Source of the DNA: Liquidambar formosana
Taxonomy: Eukaryota; Streptophyta; Magnoliopsida; Saxifragales; Altingiaceae
DNA length: 64,000 bases
Direction of reading: 5' to 3'
NCBI GenBank assembly: GCA_039720395.1
Contig: CM077833.1
Location: 25,814,271 to 25,878,270, forward strand
In this document: one piece after another, positions 12,301 to 24,271 of the stretch
How positions within the stretch are numbered: the first letter of the stretch is position 1
Layout of the letters: each line of letters starts with the position of its first letter
Position numbers and translations under genes: made by a program
The notes under the pieces: generated by a model
What the model was told of the DNA's origin: nothing
Seen by the model: the letters and a program-made list of their open reading frames with translations, nothing else
Databases searched by the model: none

Positions 12301-15300
12301 CAGTATAAATGATTCGAAAACCTCGCTGTAAAGATGGTAGCAATGAATCATGCAATCTTGCCAGGGTGCTGAGAAATTCTTCATTTCCATAACTGCAGGG
12401 ACACAGAAATGTGGTGGTATAGATACAAACCTTCAAGACTTGCAGGGAGAGGGGATAAAAAATGAAATGAACTTCAGAATTGAACTATTCATGGTAATTA
12501 TCATTCCTGAACTGAACCTCAGCATAAACTTGACAAACAAAGAGTTTAAATGCCCGCAATTCGAAGTCTCCACTATGAATTTAAATTACTTTCAACAGTA
12601 ACAACAGACCATCAGACACTATTTTGAACAGTAACAGATTTAGAAAACAGCCCTCCAAAAAAGCTTAAAGATCTTATTAGCTAATCATGTAATTGATCAT
12701 TGACTTAGCTAATCATGTAATTGATCATTGACTCAATGAACCCATCGTACAAAAAAAACTCAACCCCAAACCCTGTGTGACATGCATTTCTTATTGTAAA
12801 AGTTAACTGTCTTTTATACTTCTTTTTTTTTTCTTTTTGTTTATCAGCTCTTTTATACTCAAATATGACAAGTAAAAGAGATACCTCATTTCAACTAGGC
12901 AAGAGAAGAACACAGCTGCAGGTTTGTATGCACTAACAAAAGCATCCATGGATACAATTGCATCATTGATAAAGTCCATTACCTAAAGGGAAAACAGAAC
13001 ATTTTGTCATCACAATAACATAAAGCATGCATCTGCCCTTATGTCACAGAAAAGTAAATGGAAAAATTTAATTTGATCCACCTGTTGCACTACAAATCAT
13101 TTCCTAACAGAAAATTCATGTATCAGGTGGTTACCTTATCAAACCATCTTATTCTAGGTTGGAAATTTTTCCAAAGTATTATTCTATTGTATGTTAATTC
13201 TTGAGGATATGTTAATTTGGACGGAATTTTCCGAAGTATAATTTGGACAAAATTGAACAAACCACTTCTTTTTTTTCTTTTTTAAACAAACCACCTTATC
13301 TAGCATGAACAGAACCTATGGTAAAAAGAAGGTACTATATTCCCCTTGGTAAAAGAATAAAACATAACTAACCTCTAAAAAATCCGTATGAAGCCTACTG
13401 GATCCATGGTCCACAGAGCCTCCAGAGGAAACTAGAGCCTGTATATGATCCCAGGCAGAAACTTTTAAGAATGAATTATGTAAAGAACTATGAAGACTCA
13501 TTAACTATAAATGCAGTTACATGATTAAAAAAAAGAAAAGAAAGGAGAAAACATAATTCACCAGATAAGCATGAGTAAATAGTAATGCAGTCTTAACCAG
13601 AAGTATCAGTCCACCACATAATTCAACAATCAAATTCTCAGATTTTACATTTAATTAGTATTATAATCAATGAAAGTTTAGGGAGAGGTGCCCGAAGGAG
13701 CCTCTACAAGGACAATGCCATAGAACAATATCAAGAGGATTTCCATGAATTTTGGTTTTTGATTCTCCAAAAAGACAAAAGGAAAAGGACAATTGATAGT
13801 TTTCGAGTCATCCAAATAGAGGACCAATGAAATTGAGACTTTAATTTCCTTGTCACCAAAGTATTTGTACTTTTAAAAAAGGTCCTGCTCACCTGTTTGC
13901 CAAACCCATGTCATGAAACATGCTCTAGAAATTTGTTCCATGGCAAGTGTCAAATTTTACATGTCCACCTCATTCCATGTTTTGAACAATTCATAACAAA
14001 ATGACCCAAAGAAATTGGACTCCTTAAGAGGGAAAACATTGACATGGTTAGTCATCATAAATATTAAGGTCACATATAAACACCCCCTAAAAAACATAAA
14101 TCTCCCATCGTTTTTTATCATAGCCTTTAAACACAAAAGTTGGTTGTATTAAATCAGTCATCACCATAATAAAAAAAGTGATGAATGAAATCATTCATTT
14201 AAATACTAAATTAAATTAGTTTTGAACAATTATCGAATAAAAACATATAGTTCAGACAAAATGATATAATAATAATATACTCATTACTCATCTCAAGAAA
14301 ATATACACTGACAAATCCCCCAGAAGCCATGTCAACTTTTAATTATCAATTATACATGTGAAGTATAATACATGCAACAGCAAGAGATATACAAGAAAGC
14401 AAACAAATCTCAACATTCAACGAAATAAAACAAATATAAATCTGGAAAATTACTTATACAGATCAGACTCCATCAGGGTTCAAAGTCTCGTCCTAGATGG
14501 ACAAGATCTCGCTGGGTTAACCCAGTTTCGTTCAAGAGCGAGACAAAATCTGAGAACGAATCAAGTATATAGTAGGGTTTTATTTTTCAAAAAATGAAGT
14601 TTTAATAAATGCCCATCAATCAAAATGTATACTTGATCATTGTTATGCCATGTTTATTTGTGTTATTTGGGATTATTTTAGGTATGTAAAACCTAATTAT
14701 AGCATATTTTCAAGTTAAAGTAGTGCGCTAGGGCGTTTTGATAATTTTGACCATATTATGTGTCCCGAGTTAATTGTTTTGCTTATGGGTAAAATGCAAA
14801 AAACCCCCCTTTATTACTACCCATTTTGCAAGAAACCCCCCTCTAAAAAAAAACCATGCAACAAACCCCCCATATTGTGTAGGGTTGCAAAATACCCCCC
14901 TCCGTCCATCTTCCGTTTGTTAAACTAACGGCAAAATATCACGTGAGTTGCACGTGATGGGGGCAAAATCATTTTATGACAGTTATACCCTTCAGCACAT
15001 TGAAAAGACTAAAATACCCCTCCCCACCACAATGAAAAGACAAACAAACCCTCCCCTGCTTATTGTCTTTAAGTTCTGATGCACGGTATCCCCGATCAAA
15101 TCTGGATATCCTCAATCGCCATTGTTGCTCCTCAATCGCCAGCCTCCATTGCACCACAACAAGATCCAAATCGCACCCATCGCAAGTCGTGCTCCTCCAG
15201 CCTCCATCGCACAGCCAGATCGCACACCCCCACATCGCGCTCCCTCGCTCTCCCTCGCACACCCCCACAGCGCACTCCTTCGTTCTCCCTCGCACAGTAT

Positions 15301-16517
15301 CTCGCGCTCGCTCGCACCACAGCCAGATCGCACCCCTACATCGCCCTTCCTCGCATCCCAGCCAAATCGCACCCCCACATCGCACCCGCTCCCTCGCACA
15401 GCCTCTATCGCATAGCTAGCACATGGGTTTATCGCACAGCTCGCACATGGGTTTTAACGCATAACAACAGTGAGTTTAACGATGGCATCATCTGCTGATT
15501 CAAGGAATTCGAGTCAAGAACCATCGTTTTGTCGGCTGTGCTGTGTGAGTGGGAGTGCTTTGTGAGCGATAGTGAGGCTATGCGAGACCAGAAACGGGTT
15601 TGAAGGGGAGAAACTTATGTAACGAGGATGACCACCGGCGACGATAGACGATGGCCGGTGGAGATGGATGGATGGCAATGATGCGATGGTCATGTTGTGT
15701 GAGTGGGAGTGCTTCGTGAGCGATAGTGAGGCTATGCGAGACCAGAACACGGGTTTGAAGGGGAGAAACTTATGTGACGAGGATGACCACCGGCGATGAT
15801 GGACGATGGCCGGTGGAGATGGATGGACGGCGATGATGCGATGGCCGTGCTGTGTGAGTGGGAGTGCTTCGTGAGCGATAGTGAGGCTATGCAAGACCAG
15901 AACATGGGTTTGGAGGGGATAAACTTATGTTTTCCTGAAGTGGTAAATAAAGGGTAAAAGGGACATTTCATATATATTTTAAAAAATTCATTTAAAATTT
16001 ACAAAACTAATATTTTAATATTTTTCCGTACAAGGGTAAAATGGTCTTTTAACCTCGCTGTTAACGACGTTGCCCCCTGGAACAATATAGGGGGTTTGTT
16101 GCATGGTTTTTTTTTAGAGGGGGGTTTCTTGCAAAATGAGTAATAATAGAGGGGGGTTTTTTGCATTTTACCCTTTGCTTATTTAATGGTTCCAATATGT
16201 TTGTCCTATTTTTTCTGATTTTTCTATAATTTTTTTGAATTTTTAAAAACATTTTTTAATGCCTAAAGTTACGTCTCACCTAAAACGCGACGACCGAGAC
16301 CGAGACTTTGAACCATGGACTCCATCTTCCAAATAAAGAAGTCATCAAGTAAACTAAAGTGATTTAGAAAGATTACCTCCACAGATGAGCTGCAACGTTG
16401 ATGCATTGTGTGGACAATGCTCAGGAAATGAGACACAACTGCAGTTAGATTCTCATTGATCCTAGGCTGGGATTTGATGGCATTCACAACCTGGGAAATA
16501 TCATGGGAAATATCATT

Positions 16518-16559
<42 letters not shown>

Positions 16560-19500
16560 ATAACACTTGAATTGAAGGCATACAAGGCTATCCTTTCATT
16601 ACCTGAAGTCCTCAACTACGAATTCAGAAAATATATCATCTAACCCAAAATGAATTATCATTTGAAGATTGTAAAACCCTTCATTAATGTCAATCTAATA
16701 TCTTTCTGCGTTAATATTTAACTAAAGATAAGGACTATCCAAAGTAGCTACTACACAACAGAAACAGCACGTTCTTAGGTTTGCAGTAAAATATTGATGG
16801 GCAGCCTATTGCAGGAGAAGGTTAATATCTCAACAGACAAGAAAACAATGGCTAGTCCAAGGATGCAGCAACAAGAAAATCAAAAGAAAAAATGACTTGT
16901 TAATAGCCTGAACACAAATCATATGTTAGATCCTAAATAGGATTAAAAGTGTGGGTATAACCAAATATATCTAAAAGAATATTTAAATAACTGGATGGAG
17001 GAGAATTCCAATGCAGCAAGAGATAAAAAATCAAATTCTCATAGCCTGCAACAAAAAATTATCATCTCCCATGTTAAAAAAAATAAACCTTTACAATCAA
17101 ATTAATTTAATGGCAGACCCTTGAAAAGGCCAGCTGAAGTATCAAGAAGTGAAAGGGTGTTCAAGGTGCAACAGCAAATGAAGCAGAGAAGTTCACTAGC
17201 TATACATGGTAAGAGTGGATGATATTGGAATATCTTAAAACTCATACAAGAAGCAAGAACAAGATAGAAGATGTTGAGATGCATTAGAAGATCAAAATAA
17301 TACGAATTCTCCGAACCATTGAATAAAAAAAATTACAGTGAGCTGCATGCTGAAATGTAGGGAGGAAAAAAAAATAGAACCAGATCCACATCATGTTTAG
17401 ACTTTACAGTCACTACTTCCAGTTGGTTCTGTAAAAACATCATGTTGTAGCCAAATAAAACTCAATTTGATAGGTTTTCAAAGAAAAATCCTTGCCAAAT
17501 GATTTTCTAAGGCATATCTAGAAATCATAGAAGGAAAATATCTTACATCCTGGTGTACCTAAGCTACTTGTTGAGGGTTCGCATCCTTCAGTTTCTTGTC
17601 CTTATTGCCCTCAACTTTCCTCTTTTTAGTAATATCATGTCCATTTCTACAATGAGAAAAGGTTCAGAATCCAGAAGCAAAAGAACAATCCTTAGTAAAA
17701 TCAAGGCCCAACCATGGTTTCCTTAGCTTCCAAACTTCAGACCAACAAGAAACAATATGAAAAAAGATAGAAATTTCACAATTTCACAATAATTGGATCT
17801 TATTGAAACTTTTGTACTGAATAAACTACTCCTAAATTTAATATAGCAGTTGCATATGAGGATTACAAGAGAAGCTAGGCAATATACCACTTTTGGTAAC
17901 AGATGCCTACCAGTAATCTGGTCAAATCTTCATTTTGATGACCATATATGGCACATATATCTAACAACTTCGGCAAGTCAAGCAACTTCTTTTCCTGCAA
18001 AAGGACTACATGTAGAATTAGTGAACAACAGTTTATTGAAAAAAATGGTTAACTTATACCCAAAAAAACCATCAAACAACGGTTTATTGAAAAAAGAGAG
18101 AGGTTAAATTATCACCCAAAAATATCCCATCAAGTCATATTTTTCCCAACGAGATGTTTGTACCAGATTAAGTATTGTAGCTTATTTCTTCAATTTTTTT
18201 TTACAAAATTGGAAAATAAGCATGGCAATAATTCACCCCCAACACCCCCTGAAAAGGAGAAACTAAAACAAAAGAAAGTAACAACTAACAACTAAAAACT
18301 AGACAAAAGTATATTAATTGTAAAAAACTAACTTTTATTGACATGTGCCACGCTTAATTTATTTCCTCAACATACCCAAATAATCTGATACATCTTAATA
18401 TCTTATCCTATATGATTTCAAAAAAAAATATATATATATATATATACGGTTATGTTCCTATCAACACGTGTTGATATAAATTATATCAGCACCATGCATT
18501 GAGGGTTGTACCCTTTGCATTGGTCCAATGTACCTCATATCCCACTAATGCACAAGGTACAACTCCCAATGCGGGTGTTGATATAAGTTATATCAGCACG
18601 TGCTTACTTGATCATCATCCCATATATATATTCAGGAGTTGATCATTATGGTGTCTCCCACCCCAATTTCCAAATATACCGAATATACAAAGGAAGAGGG
18701 GAAAAAAAAAACAAAAGAATGAAACACAGATCTGTCACAACACAACATACATGAGTCAAGACAAGAAGCCTTATTCAAGCTACTTGGGGTCTTCTCTGCC
18801 ATACTAAATTAAATTATTGGATTAACTAGAAGGCTACTAGGCACAAATTACAGAGAGGAAGAGAGACAACACACCTCCATAGTCTTTTGGACTGAGGATA
18901 TCACTAGCCCGTGCACCAGGATCCCTATTGGAAGATCTGCAACAGAAAGAAACTCCAAATTGTAGGAAGATTAGAACAGTGAATATGCAGGGAAGTAATA
19001 ACCCATTGATAAACAATGGAAATACAAGTTAAAACTGAAACTTACATGCGATACAACACCATAAAGACACGGCGGCTTAACTCAAACTCTCCAACAATGA
19101 CACCTGCAACTATTCCCTTGGCACCATGATGGGGGAAATCATACCATCTGCTTCTGAATTGTAGGAAGCTATCCAAAAAATCAAGCAAGGAAACGTCGCT
19201 GGCCACTGACAATAATTTTTAAAAATAAAAATAAAAAAACCAATGAATATTTTTAACTGATTTTAAGACAGTTTTTAGGCACCATTCGGTTAGCATTTTG
19301 GAAACAATTCTATCAATTGTGAGACGAAAAAAATAGCCCTGGATTTTGAACTCAAGTGCAGGGAAAGTGCTTCAAAAATACTGACCCAACAGTACCTTAA
19401 TCAAAGGGGAATAATGCATTTCTATGGAACACCCTAGCCTCTTTGAGAGCATACAGACAACAATAATTAAGTAAACTACATATGTAGATATCTTCACGAG

Positions 19501-19731
19501 ACAAACATGAGTGCTAGGCTCATGCGAGTAATAAGCTTGTATCACATACGTAAAGACAATTATAGTAGCCAAGCAGCATTGAAAATGATTAAGTCATTCA
19601 TCAAGGAACCACCTAGTGTTTTCACATTGTTCCAATAACTGACACAATCGATACCGTATTTCATTCTCAGACAATCTCAAAACCTAAATCACCATTGTAT
19701 CAAATCACAGTCCCACAAAGCGTAATTACAT

Positions 19732-19767
<36 letters not shown>

Positions 19768-20287
19768 AAAAAATAAAATAAAATAAACTAAGAGCATAAG
19801 CCAACATGTGTATAATTGAAGAATAGAAAAGATGGTGATAATAATAATACCCTCTCTCCAGAAATCCCTAGGGCTCAACTTAAGCAACCGAGACAACTCT
19901 CTGTTCAAAACATCAACAACTCGCTGAGACTCCACCGGATCCAATCCACCATCTTCAGCTCCAAGACCCGCCGCCACAGCCTCATCTTGCGGCAAGTAAT
20001 TCACGAAACTGCCACCCTGAACCTTACTAGATACCCAGTCTCCGTTCTCCCCCTTTCGAACCCTACTCCCCGATGCGGAACCACCATCACCACCTGCTGC
20101 TGCTGGACGTAGCGGCGGCATCGGATTGCAGGGGAATGGATTGTCGGAGGGAGGCGGTGAGGGTGGGACTGGGATTGGTGACTGGTTCTCTTATGGTTGA
20201 ATTGGGGGTTTTAGGGATGTACTTCTTCTGGGATTTGGTAAAACCCTTGTTTCCGTCTTGCCTATTGTGCGTATATCGATTCGACAT
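9355..20287 (-). CDS. ASCC2-like CUE-domain protein, reading frame interrupted three times
   Basis: Nine exons on the minus strand: 20287-19851, 19205-19046, 18936-18873, 17994-17911, 16490-16377, 13438-13373, 12982-12885, 12392-11952, 10443-9355. The implied protein is about 849 residues: basic start (MSNRYTHNRQ, SLRQSIPLQS), an ASCC2 helical region (FVNYLPQDEAVAAGL; FLDSFLQFRSRWYDF), a CUE domain near 537-580 (IKEIFPDYGKGFVSACLEVY), an acidic QYEYEDEYDD stretch and an Arg/Gly-rich tail ending KHFSGLSGF. Human ASCC2 and yeast Cue3 bind K63-linked ubiquitin on stalled ribosomes together with the ASCC3/Slh1 helicase. The conserved frame needs one base skipped at each of three places: near 20095-20115, near 12235-12245 and near 10095. 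The exon 3 donor at 18872 was chosen because it keeps frame. Splice sites are otherwise intact. It may be a young pseudogene, or the three extra bases may be sequencing errors. Confidence 0.85.
11027..11150. mobile_element. Small hairpin MITE in intron 8 of the CUE gene
   Basis: The left arm (TTTTAAAAGGGG...TTGGGGCTCTAAAATGAGCT) is repeated inverted on the right (AGCTCATTTTGGAGCCCCA...TTTTTAAAA). The centre is purine-rich (GAGTGAGAG). About 124 bp and without coding capacity. Confidence 0.75.
14787..16173. mobile_element. Non-autonomous Mutator-like element (MULE), 1387 bp, in intron 5 of the CUE gene
   Basis: Both ends start GGGTAAAATGCAAAAAACCC (right end read in reverse), and the inverted repeats match for about 95 bp. 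They are flanked by the exact 9-bp direct repeat TTTGCTTAT at 14778-14786 and 16174-16182; 9-bp target duplications are the mark of Mutator-type transposition. No transposase frame was found. The interior is GC-rich compared with surrounding DNA, with C-rich repeats at 15120-15420 and a tandem repeat at 15527-15935. Several overlapping open frames in it (15063-15971) reflect low complexity and are not called as genes. Confidence 0.9.
15527..15935. repeat. About 155-bp tandem repeat, roughly 2.6 units, inside the MULE
   Basis: The motif GTGTGAGTGGGAGTGCTT recurs at about 15543, 15697 and 15852, giving spacings of 154 and 155 bp. Each unit also has a CGAGGATGACCACCGG block and a GATGGATGG block. 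The third unit is partial. Confidence 0.9.
16526..16558. repeat. (GA)n microsatellite
   Basis: An uninterrupted run of GA/AG dinucleotides in intron 4 of the CUE gene, just upstream (in the sense of transcription) of exon 5. Confidence 0.95.
18462..18605. mobile_element. Palindromic MITE-like repeat in intron 3 of the CUE gene
   Basis: The left arm CAACACGTGTTGATATAAAT is matched in reverse by AAGCACGTGCTGATATAACT on the right; arms of about 60 bp leave a short centre. Each arm itself contains a small palindrome (GATATAA...TTATATC) and a CACGTG core. Confidence 0.7.
19735..19765. repeat. (CA)n microsatellite in intron 1 of the CUE gene
   Basis: About fifteen CA units just downstream (in transcription) of exon 1. 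On the minus strand it reads as a GT run. Confidence 0.95.
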
Positions 20288-20551
20288 TTTCTCTTCTTTG
20301 TGATCGATCAAATTGAGAGAGAGAAGAGAGAGATGCGTGGAGGAGAAGCTGGCGCCCTGCTAGATGATGGAGTTATCCGACTGAAGAGGTGAGTTTTGGG
20401 GATTTTATAATGGGCCCCATTTCCAGAATATTTATAGTTTGCACCCCTTTCGTTTCTGTATTTATCAATTTATGGCAGCATAGCATGAAAAATAAAGCAA
20501 ATATTTTGAAAGGGAGCAAAAATAACTAGGCACAGGAAGCTACTCTTTTAT

Positions 20552-20623
20552 TATCAGAGCCAGGTTTCGATCCTGGGACCTGTGGGTTATGGGCCCACCA
20601 CGCTTCCGCTGCGCCACTCTGAT
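20552..20623 (-). tRNA. Initiator tRNA-Met (anticodon CAU)
   Basis: A 72-base cloverleaf on the minus strand. The 5' end ATCAGAGTGGCGCAGCGG and the loop CCCATAAC carry anticodon CAT; the T arm CAGGATCGAAACCTG has the initiator-type loop ATCGAAA instead of TTC; the end is CTCTGATA. An A1-U72 acceptor pair is typical of eukaryotic initiator tRNA. It lies 264 bp upstream of the CUE gene start, on the same strand. Confidence 0.95.
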
Positions 20624-21549
20624 CTGATGACTCTTTGTGGGCTGATTTTTATTTGATAGTATACGTCCAAGTTCCAAGAATTGTCATGGATTGGGAAAAT
20701 AGGTTGCCTCACGCCCTCACCTATTGATTGGGGAAAAATGCCTCTTACAGCTATAACCGAAAAGAGCTCTTATTTACCTCCATTTATATCTTACGTGTTA
20801 TCTATGTAATCTATCTATATAAAAATATAATAACCTTATATATAATGGAGGAATGAATTACTGCAGTAGATGCCACGTGTCAACATAGGTATTTTTTATT
20901 CTTTTTTCTTTTTATTAAATTAGATGCAAAAAAACTTTTTAGTCGCCGAACTTAATACCAAACAAATGATATTTTCTATCAACTTATTACAAATTAATTA
21001 TATATGTACTTCAAAATGATTACTAATTTCTCTTTTTTGGTATTAAGTTGAGAAGTGATTAGCAACAATAATTTTCTCAATTTTTGGCCAAATTACTTTT
21101 TAGTAATTACTTTCTAACTTACTACCAAACAAAGTGTATTGTCTACCAGCTTATTACAAAATGAATGTATACAGTGCTTTAAATTTACTACCAATTTTAT
21201 TTTTTTTGTATTAAGTCGGGAAGTAATCATCAAAAGAGAAATGAAGGAAGATGAGAGAGATATAGTAACATAGAATCAGATCTATCCAGAATCATATTCA
21301 GTGAAGATGGAGCTTAGATCAGGCGAAGATGGATGAAATGGAAGAGGAGAGTGAGATAGATATAGAGAAGATAGAGGAAGAGTGAGAGAGAATTTATTGT
21401 GAGGATGGAGTAAAAAGCAAATAAGAGAAAGAAAGAAAAAAATAGGGACAAAGGGAAAAATCAAATCATAATTTTTTTTGTCTCAAAATGTTTGTGTACT
21501 TTGAAAGGTCAAATCATAAATTTTTTAAAATTCCTACTCTACCCCTTCT

Positions 21550-21720
21550 TGTTAATAATCACTTTAAACACAAAACCCAATATAAAAAATAAGAGGATAT
21601 TTTTGAAAATATGAAATTTAATAAATGATAAGTCAATGCAATGATGATCTTTTTTTAAACTCTGTGTTTTGTCAAATATGTCTTATCTTTTATAGGATAG
21701 ATGGAATAAAAAATATATTT
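21550..21720 (+). repeat. Dispersed repeat, first copy
   Basis: The core ATAAATGATAAGTCAATGCA and its AAACCCAATA...AAAAAT surroundings are repeated in the same direction at 22010-22165. This copy lacks a clear GGGACGGAGGGAGTA end and has a degraded GGATAGATGGAATA instead. Confidence 0.6.
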
Positions 21721-22009
21721 TAAGCTGAAATGGGTAAGCCCAACAAAGAATAGAAATAAGTTGGGTTTGGATATTGCAATCTCTTCAAGTGATCTCCCCT
21801 ACCCCCCTAATTTTAATTCTTTAATGTTTTAAAAAAATATATATAAAAAAAAATTATGAAAAGTTGCTACATAAATATCATTTTGAACAACTTTGCAAAA
21901 TAAAGTTTTACCAAAATATATAGTTTAAATTGACTTTTTTGCCAAAAATGAAATAGGGACTATAATGGCCAAAAGTCTATTTAAATGGCCAAAAACTCTA
22001 TCAATTGTT

Positions 22010-22165
22010 ACTTCAGTAATTACTTTCAACATAAAACCCAATACAAAAAAGGAGATAGTATTTTTAAAAAATGGAACTTAATAAATGACAAGTCAATGCA
22101 ATGATAACATTTTTTTTTTAATTTTGTATTTTGTCATGGCCAATCTTTATGGGACGGAGGGAGTA
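22010..22165 (+). mobile_element. Tc1-mariner/Stowaway-like end, second copy
   Basis: The repeat ends in GGGACGGAGGGAGTA at 22151-22165, the inverted form of the CTCCCTCCGTCCC terminus of Stowaway-type MITEs, followed by TA. Its partner terminus was not found, so the element may be truncated or rearranged with the copy at 21550. Confidence 0.55.
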
Positions 22166-22240
22166 TAAAACACAATTGTTCTTTTTTTCATTTTTTTTTT
22201 CCTCTTCTATGTTGTATGTCTTGAAACAAAAAAAGCAATA

Positions 22241-22395
22241 TTAGTAACGCCACTTTTATTACACTAAAAACGGTGTTATTAATGCCACTTTTAATACACG
22301 GAAAGCGGTGTTATTAACACTGCTTTTTAGTACACGGAAATCAGTGTTACCCTTTTAATACACTAAAAGCGGTACGGCATTGATAGAACCGCTTT
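22241..22395. repeat. Minisatellite of about 44-bp units
   Basis: Three to four diverged copies of a unit with GCCACTTTTA, ATACACGGAAA and GCGGTGTTATTAA words. No open frame. The units resemble subterminal repeats of DNA transposons, but no element ends were found. Confidence 0.65.
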
Positions 22396-24271
22396 CAATG
22401 TCTAACATTGCTTTTATTTTGAGTTTTTTTAAAAAAAAAAAAAATAAACATTGCACCAATAATTATTTGATTTAATTATTCAATTTATTTTGTTAATATC
22501 TTTTAAATTTAATTGACATATTATATTAGCAAAGACATTTTACTATTTCATAGAATAAGTATTCTGTTAAAATTCAAATTAGTTCATGGTACTTTGATTC
22601 TAATGGCATGACCCATCCTAACAAGAGTATAAGATTTACAAGGGTCTTGATTTCGACTCTGTGTGGGTATGTGTTTTTTTGGCAATATATATAAATCTAT
22701 GCATTGCATGGGTTTTGAAAGTAGTTATATTTAATAAAAACATAAACATATAGATATAGATGAATGAATACATGAATACAAATATATGAATGTGCATTTG
22801 CATTCAAGTTATTGACACATGAACGCACAAATATAAACATATCCATAGTCATGTAAACATGAAGATGCATACACAAGATTAATCCTTGTGAATATTCTTA
22901 GATATGGTGGAAGGTGAATGAAAGTAAAGAGAAGCTCCTCCTCCGCTATAACTGGTCAAGTATTTTCCTATTATTTCAATTATTTAGTTACTAGGCCAAT
23001 TAATTTAAACATGTTTGGTTATTCAAATGAGAATTAAATGGTTATAATGTATTTGAAAAAAAATGGTACAAATGCACTTGCGGGGTTGGTTGAACAATTA
23101 CACCCTTGGTCTGTGCTCCTAATAATCACTATTTCAACTCATCAAAGCTATCGCTACTTATAGGTATAGTCCATCCCATGAAAATTAGTCTAAACCCATA
23201 TCTCAGTAGGATCTAAACATGAGATACCCCTAATCATTAATTAAAAGCAAAAAACAAACCTATGGTATATCCATCAGATAAAAAAAAGGTCATTATGAAA
23301 GTACTTGACTTCAATCCCAGTACTGCAATCTGTACCTTAATATTCCCTTCATGTGATTATAAGATGAACTTTACAAAGACATCAAATAGCACTATAGTGA
23401 ATTTCCACATTCATTTGTGATCATGTGTATCCTCTTCTTAAATTTTTCCATTCAGAATGATAGCTTTGTGCCTTCAACACTACTTAAAACATACGAAAAT
23501 CATCTCTTTCATTTGAGGAAAATGGACTACTGTACGGTACAGGAGATTATCCGGCCAAATACCTAAAAATTAACTAGGCAGGCGCGTTGGGAACTTAAAA
23601 CATTGGCACTGATTGGGATTGTAATCTCAGCACTAGCATAAATTCAGTCTTGCTAATTATAGTTGAAAACTAATCAAAACAGCAGGCCATAAATAAAGCT
23701 TTTCAGAATAATATAAATACTCTTGGCACAGAAACAAAAGGAAAGCTGTGGCCCATCGACAAAATCCTAAATGAAAAACAACAGTAAACAATGAAAGATG
23801 GCAAAGCAAATTTGGAAATTCCAATAATATTTCATAAATTCCAGCAGCACTTTGAACCCACCAATTGATAATTTCAAGGCTGAAACAACCTAAAGTTTGC
23901 CTAATGTGGTCAGATTAGTCTCCAGTTAAAAAGATAATTTATGTACAATGTAACATATAAAGTATTATAAACAAACCGTGAAAAATTGCCATCATCAAAT
24001 CCTCAATGAACCATCGATATTCAATCCTATGATTTCTGCCTTTCCAGAGAAGGGGTTCTGTCTTGAAGTAGAGCCGAAGTTGATTAGAAGTAAAATAAGC
24101 ACCAGCATCATTCGATTTCTCCCATCAATATTAATGTCCTTCAAGCATGACATTCTAATCCATAGAAATCATAATGCCATGCAGAAGGTGTCTCAAATAT
24201 CTTATTCACCGAGTAGAACAGGCACTCTCTTTCCCTGCTCTAAGTTTCCTCCCTAGCAGAAACACTATAAA

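Larger units (their letters stand above)
14466..16322. mobile_element. Possible older element that hosts the nested MULE
   Basis: The words GACTCCATCAGGGTTCAAAG at 14466 and, inverted, TCCATGGTTCAAAGTCTCGG near 16290-16322 look like terminal inverted repeats about 25 bp long, surrounding the MULE at 14787-16173. The remaining about 470 bp is AT-rich. The family is not recognised and the ends are imprecise. Confidence 0.4.
20624..24271. other. Intergenic region with dispersed repeats, no gene seen
   Basis: AT-rich spacer between the initiator tRNA and the 3' end of the RRM/SPOC gene. It holds the repeats listed separately at 21550-21720, 22010-22165 and 22241-22395. No conserved coding frame. 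The part near 24271 should include the 3' UTR of the minus-strand gene. Confidence 0.5.

Noticed and set aside
15063..15971. Several overlapping frames of 60-139 codons on both strands
   Set aside because: All lie in the C-rich and tandem-repeat interior of the MULE and translate to repetitive SHT/RTP or GVR strings in every frame.
19726..20121. Start of the CUE protein at MPPLRPAAAGG (20121)
   Set aside because: The conserved N-terminal sequence lies upstream in another frame (MSNRYTHNRQ at 20287), so this ATG is a product of the frame break.
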